Source: Cyanophora paradoxa (lineage: Eukaryota > Glaucocystophyceae > Cyanophorales > Cyanophoraceae). Taken from it: a stretch of DNA of 64,000 nt. The notes beneath the pieces were generated by a model. The model had not been told where the DNA came from. It saw only the letters and a program-made list of their open reading frames with translations, and did not search any database. Shown here piece after piece: positions 25,601 to 36,216 of this stretch (the first letter of the stretch is position 1; each line of letters opens with the position of its first letter). The position numbers and the translations under genes are program-made. The stretch is from assembly GCA_004431415.1 (NCBI GenBank), contig QPMI01000572.1, positions 62,001-126,000 on the forward strand. The letters run 5' to 3'.

Positions 25601-28600
25601 CTGCGAAGCAGGCAACTGTTGCGTGCGCACTCTAATAGAGTCTGCGCTCATGCTCAGTGCAAAGCCAAAGAACGACCCAAGCGAGCACGCACCAGGCGAG
25701 TACGACCCGAAGCCGTCGCCTCGGAGAAACGCAGGGGTAGTGTGATTGATCGTGAGCACAGTGCCGGCTGGAGCATAGAGCCCGCTGGCGCATGTGGTCC
25801 CTACGACCCAGCTCTTTGAGGACCCTGAGGTACCTGCATTCTCTCGCGTGTCCTGTACTCACGGAATTCAAATCTTGCGGTCAATTTTTAAGTTACACGT
25901 GCATGCAGTTTTGTGAACACGGCACCGTAATAGTGCCCGCTCGGCGATTCTCGTATCCGTACATCATTATGAAGCCACTTCCACTTGCGGTCGCGGCCGT
26001 AAATCTAACCTGTTGATGTATATTCGCATTACTAGGAGACAAGCTCGGTCTTTATTCGGAAAGATTAAGGGCGGATACCAGCACTTTGAAAGAAGTCGGG
26101 AAGAAGCTGGACGTGTAAACAGTGCCCAAGGTCTCTGAGGTGACGTTGGAAGACGTGTAGGTGCCGATCAGAGGCGCGGCCGAGGTCTCTCCGCTGTGAA
26201 CTTGGACCATGCCATCGCTCCCGACGTCGAATTTCGTGAACCAAAAGCGCAGTCGCACACTGTCCAAACAGCTGAGGGAGCATCGGCCTCGAGGCGGGCT
26301 TGGCACTCGTACGATCCTGTTTAATGAAAGGATAATATAAGCTGATTTAAACCGACGTTCGCCATGCTGCTTGTAAGCAGAGAGTCCTTCAATAACAACG
26401 CTTGCGCGCGCCCGCTCACCACGATCGCGAGGCGCTTGTGCCGGCTGCGAAGCTCGCCTGCAGGATGCGGCCGGCCGCGCACTGCCCGTTGCCCATCCCG
26501 GCGTAGATTCTCTTCGCCTTGGAATCCAGGGCCGTGAAATGACTGCGCGTGCAAGCGCATGCGCAACATCAACAATTCTCTCTCTGCAAAGCGAAGCTTA
26601 CTTGCAATTGGGGCCCCCGCTCACTTGGATCGTGCGTACGGCATCGGCTGCAATACACCTCTAATAGCGCTCGCGAAGTCTGAGGGCCGGGCGATTGCAA
26701 TGTTAATGTTCTTGTATTGAAAGGTCCTGATCATGATTGAGAAGAGGTGTGACGAACCTATAGTCAGAACTGACGCAGAAGGGCAGAACCACTGTGTGCC
26801 GGGGAGGGCCGCGTCCGTGCTGTTCGAGCGGCCGCCGATCACGAAGACCTTGGGGCTCCCGGGTACCGACACAACCGTGTACTGGTCGTAGCTGTCTGTC
26901 GGCAGCAGCGGCGATGTACCCCATGTGCCGAATCCCAATCCGTAGCTCACGATGGCGGGGAGGTTCGTCGAGTTCGGCTCTGCGCATGCAGCATATTTAG
27001 CCGAATGTGTCAATTCGTTTCAGCTCACGCTCATGCCGAGGTCATTGAATGCATATGCGGACCGGCGAGACTAGTCATTCGCATTACACTCGAGGACCTC
27101 ACACCATCCTCGAACCCTCCCACAACACCAAAGACATACTCTGTGCGTTTGTTGTCCGAAGAGTAGAACACAATGGCTGCGGTCACGACAAAAAGAACAC
27201 TTATAGATTGATAATCGCCATTTGCAATTAGTCAGCTCCTGTTACGCACGAGCACTCGATGGCGCAGTTCTGCTCATGCTGTTTCCGTTGCCGATAAGCT
27301 GCGATTTAATGCCAGGATCCGAGAAGTGCGGCCGACAGAAGATGGTGACAGAGGTCGAGCCCAGTACGCAGGCCGTTGCGGAATCGGAAACGTTTGTAAA
27401 TGAAACCGTGACGATAGCGCACGGAATGGTCGCATTGAACGTTCCCCTAAATGTGTGCGGCACGCTCAGGGATGCAAGGACCCAGGAGGGCGAAAAGTCT
27501 CCCACTGCGCATGCGTCGAGGGTCGACGTCAATGTAGGGCTGAGTGCAGCATCGAATTCGAAATGCGCACAATCGATGTCCGTCTGTATTAGAGTGACGT
27601 TCGCATTCGCATTCCAGTCAAAGCTCAGCGGAGTTGCTTCGGCTATCACGTGCGACATCGAAGGAATCCCCTGAGCTGCTGATAACTGCGAAGAGGGACT
27701 ACCGTAGGACGCAACGACCCTGCCGTGCGCACGAAAGTAACAATTGATGAGATGTTGTTTTATCAATCGGTTTTTTTAAAAGTTTCAAATGAATCGAATT
27801 ACGATACCTGCACAGAGCTCTTTCGCCAGGGAGTACCGCGTCAAGATCGCAAGACACGAGAGGGCGAGCGTCGTTCCAGTCAGAGACTGCATATACGTAC
27901 GAACGTATAAATTTCCAAAACGAAGTACGCGTCACATTGATGTCGACGTCGATTCAACAATGCACAGCTCTAGCTATAGCTGTGTATGCGCAGCATAATC
28001 AAAAGATTAGCACCTGTTATGCTGTACACGAAAGGCCCAGCGACACCGGTGGAAGCGAAACCCATTTGTTTCATCGATTCAAGAACGTCTGCGAGCTCGA
28101 GATTACATGTCCTTCAGGTTCTTCAGAACTCCACACATATGCATATATACACCACGCACCAGAGCCGGTTGCGAGAGCGACGCATTCCCCGCTTTGCTGT
28201 ACGTGGATGCCGCGCGAGAACTTCTTCCCCGACAACGCAGACGCCAAAGGCAGCCAGCGCGTATACGTACCGCCTCCGGCTGTATGTTACAAATGCATAG
28301 AGCTTCAGCATCGAAATTCGGTCTGCATGCGAAAGTTCCCTTCGATACGTGAAATAATCGACGCACCAGCGACTGCTGCGTCCAGATCCGCATAAGTTCC
28401 CACCTGATAGTCTCCCGACGAGTTTGTTTCCCTGCATCGACAATCAAGTGAATATATATAGGGCCAGCTGCGACTCTGTCGATTGCCGCGATTTGCCCTT
28501 CGCATCCGCTTACCCAGCAAAGAAAAGGAATCGTGAACCACAGAGTATCGACATTCCGAAAGCTCTTCCTCGAAAAGACGGGTCGGCTGGGACAAGCTGC

Positions 28601-30324
28601 GAACGGTGCTCTCTATTATCAGCTATCCTTAATTGCCAATTCAACGCCCAAAGAAAATGAACGAGTGTTTGCCTCTCTCCACGCCGGCACATCAGCAGTG
28701 GTGTTTAAAAACCTGCACACACACGTACACATTGAAACAGTGTCGACGTCAGATGTCATTCATGCAACCATAAACTCTATATATGCAGCGCACCACAGAT
28801 CACTGAAGTATTCTGAAGTGTTAGAGCAATATCCACCAGCCACATAAAGGACGCTGTTCGCTTCCTGCGCGCGCGGGATCCGTTGCATTCAATGCAATTG
28901 CAGGTGCCGCCACAGGGAACCCTCGAACAGCGGATCCGGATCTCCCGTCTCACCTGCAACGAGGCGCCTTCGCGCCCCTTGAAGCCTGCAGCAGAGCCTC
29001 CGGTACCCGGTGCCACGACCTCCGTCCATGTGCCGGTGGAGAAGTCTGAGTGTCTTGTGTGAGTAGTGTATTTTGCATCCCCGATGCACTTCACTCTGAG
29101 CTCTCGCTCGTGCGTATATATACGTATACGCACCGCGTTTTAGCATATCGTTCAGACATTCTGTCACACCGGTCTGCGTGTTGGTGCCGTATCCCAACCT
29201 GCAACGATGATTTATATATATCATGATCAATTGCAGCACGCGATCATTTGCAGTGTTTCGGTTAAAATTTTACGTACCCCACGTACAAAGCCCCTCCAGC
29301 CGACGCCATTACCTAGAAACAAATAAGTGAGTGTATGCATTGGATATTGGGTGCACATGTACATATGCATGGCACATTCGAAACCGCTCGCAATCGCGAA
29401 ACGCACCGGGTAGCGGCGGGCTGGCGCCCGCCCGTTGACCACTGCTGCTGGAATAAGAGTCATAATATACGTCTGCCAATTGAATTCGTAGTGAGTCGCG
29501 ACCAAATTTCCCGCCGCATCCACTCCGCCGAATGCAATCAGCTTGCTGCCGCTGACGCACGAGCCTTGGCCGTAAAGAGGAACAGCAAAGCGGTAGTTCC
29601 CGAGAAAAACCTCCCATTCCCCACTGACTGCCGCGACCACACGAGAATTTCAAGTTAGTTTGAGGTCGTAGCAAGGAGCGAGCCTGGTTTTCTAATACAT
29701 TGCAATTGTCGCAAATCGCATGCAGGCGCGCACACGCAAACAGTCGGTCATTAATCTCCGCAGCACTCGACGGCGTGCCGTGAACAAGCGACCCGCCCCA
29801 CACAACCATCCGAGCACCCCCCACCCCGAAGGCGGCGGCTGAGTGGACAGGCGGCGCTACGAGGGAACGAGGTCCTCCTTGCTGCAGCTGCACGAGCCCG
29901 AGTGTCAGTGGATTCCGTTCATCATTGCTTCAAGCCCGCAACCTGTTCGCGCACTTTGAACAGGTTGCGGGCTTGAAGCAGAGGGAGTCTCCAACCTGCA
30001 GCGTGTCGATCAGCAACACGCGCGCGATATTAATGCGGCTTGTGAAAATGATGCATTTGAGCATTTGAATATTAACAATGGAAACGAACCACTTGTACTA
30101 GTTGGGGTACCGGTCGAGTTGCACGATGGATAACTGCTCGCAGAAGTGCTTGCAGAACCGCAGCAGGCTTTGGGCATGCAGAGAATGAGGAAGAGAGTGC
30201 TGAATAAAACGAGAAGGAATTCGAATCGCCCCGAATTGGATTTTATTCGTCGCCGAAAACTTCCTGCAGCTGCAGCTGCAGCTGGTTGCCTCCGGGTCCT
30301 TGCAGGTGCGAAATCGGAATTCAT
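22620..30324 (-). CDS. Kelch/CUB-containing N-terminal region, probably the 5' part of the giant surface-protein gene
   Basis: Minus-strand exon-like segments follow one another with AT-richer introns. A candidate start at 30324 gives an Arg-rich stretch and then a hydrophobic signal (FLLVLFSTLFLILCMP) before a CCGSAS site. Kelch-like blades appear around 29890-29310 (MVVWGG; LIAFGGVDAAGN), 27010-26760 (VFVIGGRSN) and 24800-24100 (YVYGGLSSAG...DLWTVDL, FSYDIASNTWRIE). A beta-rich Cys/sequon segment spans 27700-27245, a CUB-like domain 26306-25890, and small Cys-rich exons 25833-25640, 25534-25441 and 25249-24941. Exons at 23399-22650 lead toward the modules at 22576. Kelch plus CUB in a secreted protein recalls the attractin/MEGF8 style of architecture, which is an inference. 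Exon joins are not fully resolved, and this could be two or more genes. Confidence 0.5.
25890..26306 (-). other. CUB-like domain encoded over two exons
   Basis: Exon 26306 to about 26070 reads LRFWFTKFDVGSDGMVQV followed by HSGETSAAPLIGTY and FPTSFKVLV. The next exon, about 26010 to 25890, reads VRFTAATASGSGFMMYGY. These match the central and final strands of CUB domains (an LxFxxFD core, a GxTSS/PxxFxS segment, then FTSD...GSGFxxxY). CUB domains are extracellular beta-sandwich protein-binding modules, which fits the signal peptide and glycosylation sequons nearby. Assignment is by eye only. Confidence 0.55.
29926..29980. repeat. Perfect 23-nt inverted repeat with 9-nt loop
   Basis: Arm 29926-29948 is the exact reverse complement of arm 29958-29980, separated by GCGCACTTT. 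It sits next to the first kelch-like exon on the minus strand. The arms begin TGCTTCAAGC and end in GAAGCA. No flanking mobile-element genes are visible. Confidence 0.95.
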
Positions 30325-30699
30325 CACATCAGGGGCGAGGTAGTTCTTGGTTTTCCTCCTCCGCCGGACTCTTTCCCACCACCAGCTCTTCTCTTCGCAC
30401 GCGCTCCGATAATGTACGCACACGAGAGTACGACTGTGCCCCCTGCAATCGCATGGGCAGGGGCTGGTCCAGCGGCAGCTCCCGCGCATGCGGCCCGTGG
30501 TACTGCGCATGCGGGGGGATGCGTCGCGGTCGCTGTTTCGCAGCCGCGGACGCTGACGCTGACTATCGAGCAGCTGTACGTATACACGCGCCGGTGACTC
30601 AATGTCTTGCGCATGCACGGCAGCTGATCCGCGGACACGCATCATGGCTTTGCAGCTCAATGCGCATGCGTCGACGGGCGCCATGCCAGCGCTAACTGC

Positions 30700-33340
30700 A
30701 GCTTCCGAAGTTCGCAGAGGCTCGCCAAATCGAGCACCAGCGCTGGCGCGCGAGCTGCGGGTCTAGCTAACGCTATATATATGTATAGTTACCGCTGGCC
30801 GGGCCGGGTGGCCGCTTAGCTGATCATAACGCCTGCTTTCATGCATATATATGGCCAAGCGCGCGCGGTTTGGACCGCATGCGCATCCATATGCATATGC
30901 TTCCAATTGTATACCGTAGTACACTCGATATGCGTGTGCGGGGATTTAGAGCCGCGGGAGGTGCTCAGCTGCAGCTGTAGCTATATGACTACTAAACTTT
31001 GAAAGCTTAAGCTACAGTTGACGTCGCACATGCATGCATATGGACATAAGCGTATACGTACTACGGTACATGCATGCGCATATGTGCATACGCATGCTCC
31101 AGTTTGTGTCTTGCTACGTATATACAGCTGCTGGGTGCTATTATCGAAAATCGCTGCTAAAGCGCTATCGCATGGACTGCAGCTGCGCAGCAGCCTGCGC
31201 TCCGATCCCGAATCCCGATTCCCCCCATGCCATGACCGTCGGACTGCAGTGATTCTCAGAGTCTGCGACTCGGCGAGCCTACTAGGCTAGGCCCTTAGCG
31301 CATACTACGAGTACCCCGGGATACGTACCCGGTGGCCCACTGGCCCAGTCACTGAGTGGTCCCGGATCCCCGGTACACCGTCTACGTATATATACCGTAG
31401 TACGTAGTACGGAAACTTGCCGCAGTGCCAACACTGCCAATTTGCAAGCGCTAGCTACGCGTACGGTTGCCGCTAGGGATCATCGGCCCGGCGGATGCCG
31501 CGCTCAAGTTTGAGTGCACTAAAACTTGAGCGTTTTAGTCAAGTTTTAGTTTTAGTTTTAGTGGCCTGCTAAAACTTGAGCTAAAACGGCGGCTGGAGGG
31601 GGGGTTTCAGGTGGCAGAACTGCCCTATTCTGGGCGCAGAACCGCCCCATTCCGGGTCTTAATCGTACTTCCATCGGATATAAAGCCCTTCTGAGGCTAG
31701 GGTGCCTCGTTAAGCACCTCTTCTGAGGCTAGGTTGCCCTTGGAAGGCCTTCGTATACCCCCCCCCTCAGGACCGCACTTCTTTATAATTACTCGAAAAT
31801 CGTGTGTCTAGAGACAGAACCTGGTAGGAAAGGCATATAGAAGTAGCTGAGACAGTATCTAGGTCGAAGCCTCGCAGGCAGCGCCCCTCTCTCATTCATG
31901 GATGGGCGCGCTCTTGTATGGACTCAAGTTTTAGGCTAAAAACGCTACCTCATATTTAGGCTCGCACTTTTAGTTTTAGTGGGGGAGGCTAAAACTTGAG
32001 CTAAAACGGCAACCCTACCGCACTGCAGCCGCAGTGCCAACAGCAGCCAACTTGCATAATGTTGCCGCAAGTTGCGGCGCCGTGTACATGTTGCGCGCGT
32101 GCGCGGCGCCGCCCGGCCGCGCCGGCGCCGGCCCGGGCCGCCCGCCGGGCCGGCCGGGCTGGCCTGGGCCCGGGGCGGCAGGCACTGGCAGGCACATGTA
32201 CAGCCTCCGCACAGACTGCCGCACAGCCCGCGGCCGCCCGGGCCCCGGGCCCGCGCGCGGCCGCGGGGCCCGCGGCCCGCGCGCGGGCCCCTGCTGGCCC
32301 CCTGGCGGGTCCGAAATGATTCCGAAATGACGGGTCCGAAATGACTCCGAATGATTGTTTCTCGAGTTCTAGATATTCGGAAGTTCGAACTTGCCGGTCT
32401 TTTTTTAGGGGTCCGGTACCGCCTTACCCGGAGTACCGGACCTACTGGTTGATTCCCACAGATTCCCAGTGTCAATTTCCCATGGCCACTGTCCCAGTGT
32501 CCGTGATGACGACGTTATGACGTTAGTGGAACTTCCCATAAAAGGTCTACAAGGCTACTAATAGCCTGCTACTAGCTATAGCCTATCATGATCATACTAT
32601 ACCGGGGTAGGGGCAGTATACTAGTACTACGATAGCTACTAGCTACCGTAGTACAGGCTACACGTACCGTGGCGGCGTACGAGCCTGCGACGTCGCTATC
32701 GAAAATTTGCGGGCCGGCCGGCCGCGGGCCGCCTCCGAGGCTCGCGATCGGGCCCCCGGCCCTTCAATTCTCGAGCTCCGAGCCTCCAACCTCGCCCTCC
32801 CGGAGTCCCGCCCTCAGGCCCCCGCGCGCCCCTCGACCTCGCCGGACCTCGCGGCCTCGCCCGTGCGCAGCCTCCGCCTGCTGCAGCTCATGATCAGCGG
32901 CTGGCCGCCAGCGCCCTCTCCCCCGATCGCGACTCGCGAGCCGCTGAGCAGCACGGCGCCCTCGCCGCGCCGCCGCCCTCCCCGGCCCGGCCCCGCCTCC
33001 GGATCCAATTCCAGAATTAAAACGACCGGATCCATTCCGGATCCGGATTAGGGTTCGGGGGGGGTTATAATTAGCTTTAGTGGATCTCAGAGTCTCTTTG
33101 ATGTACCAACTGCACGACCTTCTAAAAACCCAGAGCGAATTAATATTTGAATTCTGCGCGCGGCGACATGAGATCAAATTGCGAGCTCTGTATTGATTCG
33201 AACACTGTGTTTCGCTGATCAAATGTGCAGACCACCAAGTCATTGGATCCCAAAGACACACGACGCGCGCTCTGTCTTTCGCTAGGCGTGGCTGCACATA
33301 AAAGCGAGCCGAGCCTCCCCGCGGGCCCCGCCCGCGCCGC
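30700..33340. other. Intergenic region, repeat- and palindrome-rich, no gene seen
   Basis: Between the giant minus-strand gene and RRP9 I see no convincing coding exon. The stretch 30760-31180 is dense in short palindromes (TATATA, GCATGC, CATATG, GTAC, CAGCTG). The stretch 31500-32010 holds TTTTAG-type repeats. The stretches 32100-32310 and 32700-33010 are extremely GC-rich. Long open frames here (for example minus-strand frames running from RRP9 through 32764) are composition artefacts. Confidence 0.6.
31501..32010. repeat. TTTTAG repeats, 11-bp hairpin and a 23-bp direct repeat
   Basis: CGCTCAAGTTT at 31501-31511 pairs with AAACTTGAGCG at 31522-31532. A tandem TTTTAG run follows at about 31543-31560. 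The 23-nt motif beginning GCTAAAACTTGAG occurs at 31568-31590 and again at 31988-32010, each time just after a TTTTAGTTTTAGTG tract. The two copies may be the ends of a small element of about 420 bp or remnants of a dispersed repeat. Confidence 0.8.
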
Positions 33341-33344
33341 CGGA

Positions 33345-35756
33345 TCATATGTCGTGCCACACAGCCTCGGGGAGGGGTACGATCCGGATCCCGTTCTTGC
33401 TGCCGCCGCCCCGCACAACCTGCCGCCCGCCCCGCCCATCGCTCAGCCGCTGGTTGGTTTATCAGAGAGGCAGGGCAGGGAGGGACCGGCACCTGCCAGC
33501 GGCCGAGCCTGTGCTCCTGCCCGACGCCGGCCACAAGGAACCGGGCCGACCGCGCGAACGCGATCCCGTTCACCACGCCCGGCTGCCGCGGCCGTGAGAG
33601 GCGCCGAGGGCCCGAGGGGGCGGCGCAGGGGGGCGTCGACTCGCCATGGGCACGGTGGCGACCTGGGGCATGGCGGGCTTGGGGCTGGCGTCGCCTAGGG
33701 GCGCCCGCCAGACGCGCAGGAAGCCGTCCGAGGAGCCCGAGGCGACGAGGTCGGTCTGGGGGCACGCCGCCACCGCCGAGATCCACGGCGGGCCCGGGCC
33801 CGCCCCCTCCGCAGACAGCTCCCCCGGCCCGTGCGCCTGCGCCCCCGCCCCGGCATCGGCCCCGCGGCCCCGCCCGGCCCCGCCCGGCCCGCTCACCTGA
33901 GCGATCGTGACCAGCGGCTTCTTCTTGTGAGTGCCCCAGTAGCATAGGGACCTGCCGGGGAGCCGGGGGCCGGCGGTCGGTTCCGGGGTACCGCGTTCGG
34001 GAGCGAGGAGTGGCGAAAGCCGTACCCGTCCTGGCAGCCCGTGACGAACGCGTCCTCCGCAAGCATCGCGATGCAGTCCATCGACGACGGGTGCCTGGGG
34101 GGTACGCCGTTGGGCCCCGCGGGGGGGACGGCGCGGGGTACGGGAGGGGCGCGTACCCCCGGAACACGAGCTGCGTCTCCTCCACAACCTTCCAGACGCG
34201 GGCCCTGCGGGGGCGCGGGGCTCGGCACAGGCGTGCGGGGGTAGCAGAGGGCAGGGGAGGGGGTACGGCGTTGGCGCACGTGTGGTCCATGCCGCCGGCG
34301 GTGACGGCGCGCTCCTTGTGCAGCGAGTCGATCCCCATCACGGGCGCCTGGTGCCCGAACCTGGCGCCCCAGCCGCTCAGCGCGAGGGCGGCGCGGGGCG
34401 GGCGGGCCTTGGCTTCGGGGGTACGGCGCACAGCGTTTCCACGTAGGCCATCTCGTCGAGGTTCCATATCTTCACCGTCCGGTCGAACGAGGAGGAGAAG
34501 AGCTGCCGGGAGCCCTTCCGGAAGGCCAGGCCCTGCGCCGCGCCGCGCTCGGGCTCGCCGGGGGCAGCGGAGAGAGGCGCGGGGGGGCGGGCGGGGCGCA
34601 CGGAGACGGTGTCGCGGTGGCCCTGGAAGGACTCGACGAGGGCATCCGTCCTCGTGTCCCAGATCCGCACCAGCTTGTCCGCGCCCCCGCTCGCCACGTA
34701 CCGCCCGTCCCCCGACACCGCTACCGCCAGCACCTGCGCCCCGCCCCGCCCCGTCGGCCCCCGCCCCGCGGACCGCGGCGCCGGGCGGGGGCGCGCCTGC
34801 GCGGTGTGGCCCTTGGCCGAGTCGCCCTTTCTGGAGCCGACGTAGCGCGTCCGCTTGCCCGTCTCGACGTCCCCTGCGGAGCCGGGGCCCGTGCATCCGT
34901 CGGTCGGTCCAAGGCGCGCGCTGCTGCTCGGCGCGCAGCGCACATTTGACGACGCAGCAGTCCTTGGATCCCGTGAAGGCGGTCCGGTCGTCGTCCGTGA
35001 GCGCCACGCACGTGACGGGCAGCTCGTGCCCGCGGTACGAGCGGATCGACGATTCCGCGATGGCCACGCCCTCCAGCTGCGCGCCCCGGGGTCAGCTTCG
35101 CCCCGCTGCGGGATCCGAAGCGCGCGGGGCGCGCACCCGAGCCGCGACTTTCCTCTGCAGACGCCCCGAGGCCTCGAGCTGCGGGCGCGAGGGTCGGGGG
35201 GCGGCCGGGGCGGGGCGGGGCGCGGGGGGAGGCGGCGGCGGGCACCGCGTCCTGCTTGAGTCGCTGCGATATGATCTCCTTGTCGATAACCGCGGCGTCT
35301 GCGCCGCCTGCGCCCTCCTCCTCCTCGAGCTTCTTCAGGTACTGCTTCGCGAGCCGCAGCCGCTTCTCGTCCGCCGTCTCCCGCGTCGGCTCGTCCTCCT
35401 CGCTCGAAGACGCCTCGGCGCCCTGGGCACGCGCGCGCCGTCCCGCTCAGGCGACGCTGGGGCGCTCGGGCGATTCGCGAAGCGCACCCGCCCGTTCTCC
35501 TGCTCAGCGGACAGGACGCTCTCCTCATCGCTCTCTAGCGCCTCGTCGGCCTTCTTTGAAGGCTGCTTGCGGCCCTTCGGCGCTGCCGCCGCCTTCTTCT
35601 TCGAAGCTTTGGAGGAGCTCGCGGGCTGCGATCGCGCGTCAGCGCGGCGGAGGCCACCGATCGCGCCGGGCGCCGATCGGTACGCGAACTGCGGCCGGGG
35701 CAAACTCGTACCTGTCTCCGCTTCTTCCCTCCTGCTGCTCCAGCGCTCCCGGCCAT
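33345..35756 (-). CDS. RRP9: U3 snoRNP-associated WD40 protein Rrp9/U3-55K
   Basis: This is the Rrp9 subunit of the U3 box C/D snoRNP, needed in the nucleolus for early pre-18S rRNA cleavage. Exon 1 (35756-35712) encodes MAGSAGAAGGKKRRQ and joins in phase 0 to a Lys/Ser/Glu-rich exon (35625-35488), then to an exon with ETADEKRLRLAKQYLKKL, the conserved helix before the propeller. WD40 blades follow: YRGHELPVTCVAL, VSGDGRYVASGGADKLVRIW, GLAFRKGSRQLFSSSFDR, FGHQAPVMGIDSL, a TGCQDG blade, and WISAVAACPQTDLVASGSS. The family hallmark GVGQEHRLGRW lies near the end, and a last short exon gives NGIRIVPLPE and a stop at 33345. The start is supported by the clean phase-0 first intron. Introns are about 60-90 nt. 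It faces the iron-transporter gene across a gap of about 0.5 kb. Confidence 0.93.
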
Positions 35757-36216
35757 TCCAGCGACGCCTCAGCCGGGCTGCGTGCTCAGCGCCCCACGCT
35801 TGCCGTCTCCAGCCTCGATGGTGGTTACTTTGTTCGACTCGGTGCTCGTATGCGCTGCGTGATGCTAGGATCGCCACCAGGTGGACGTTGCACTGTACCC
35901 CCTGCGAAAAAAGGGCGCTTGCGGATTTCGATCGCTCCCCTCCTGGTGCGCGCGTTCGCACTGCTTCGGAGCAGCCTCACGCTATGTAAGTCGAAAGCCC
36001 GAGTCCAACCGGCGACTCTGCGCAGATCTCGGCTTGTACAAGATGTCGAAGCCCGCTGGCTATGGAACGATCGAGGAGGCGAAGCCCGACACAGCTGTTG
36101 CTATTCCCCAGTCCAGGTGCCCGAGCGCGATCGCCTCTTAATGATCTGCCGCCTCGTGCGCGATGCGGGCCGACCGCGTGCGCCCCAGATCGCGTCGTAG
36201 CAGCGAGTCCAGTGAT
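35757..36216. promoter_or_regulatory. Presumed divergent promoter between RRP9 and the iron transporter
   Basis: The RRP9 start (minus) and the first supported iron-transporter exon (plus) face away from each other, leaving roughly 0.5 kb that must hold both promoters. I see no clear TATA box or other named element. The first exon of the transporter may lie inside this interval. Confidence 0.35.

Noticed and set aside
32764-35067. A single 767-codon minus-strand protein
   Set aside because: It is read-through of RRP9 introns and downstream non-coding DNA. Splicing gives the canonical Rrp9 end at 33345.
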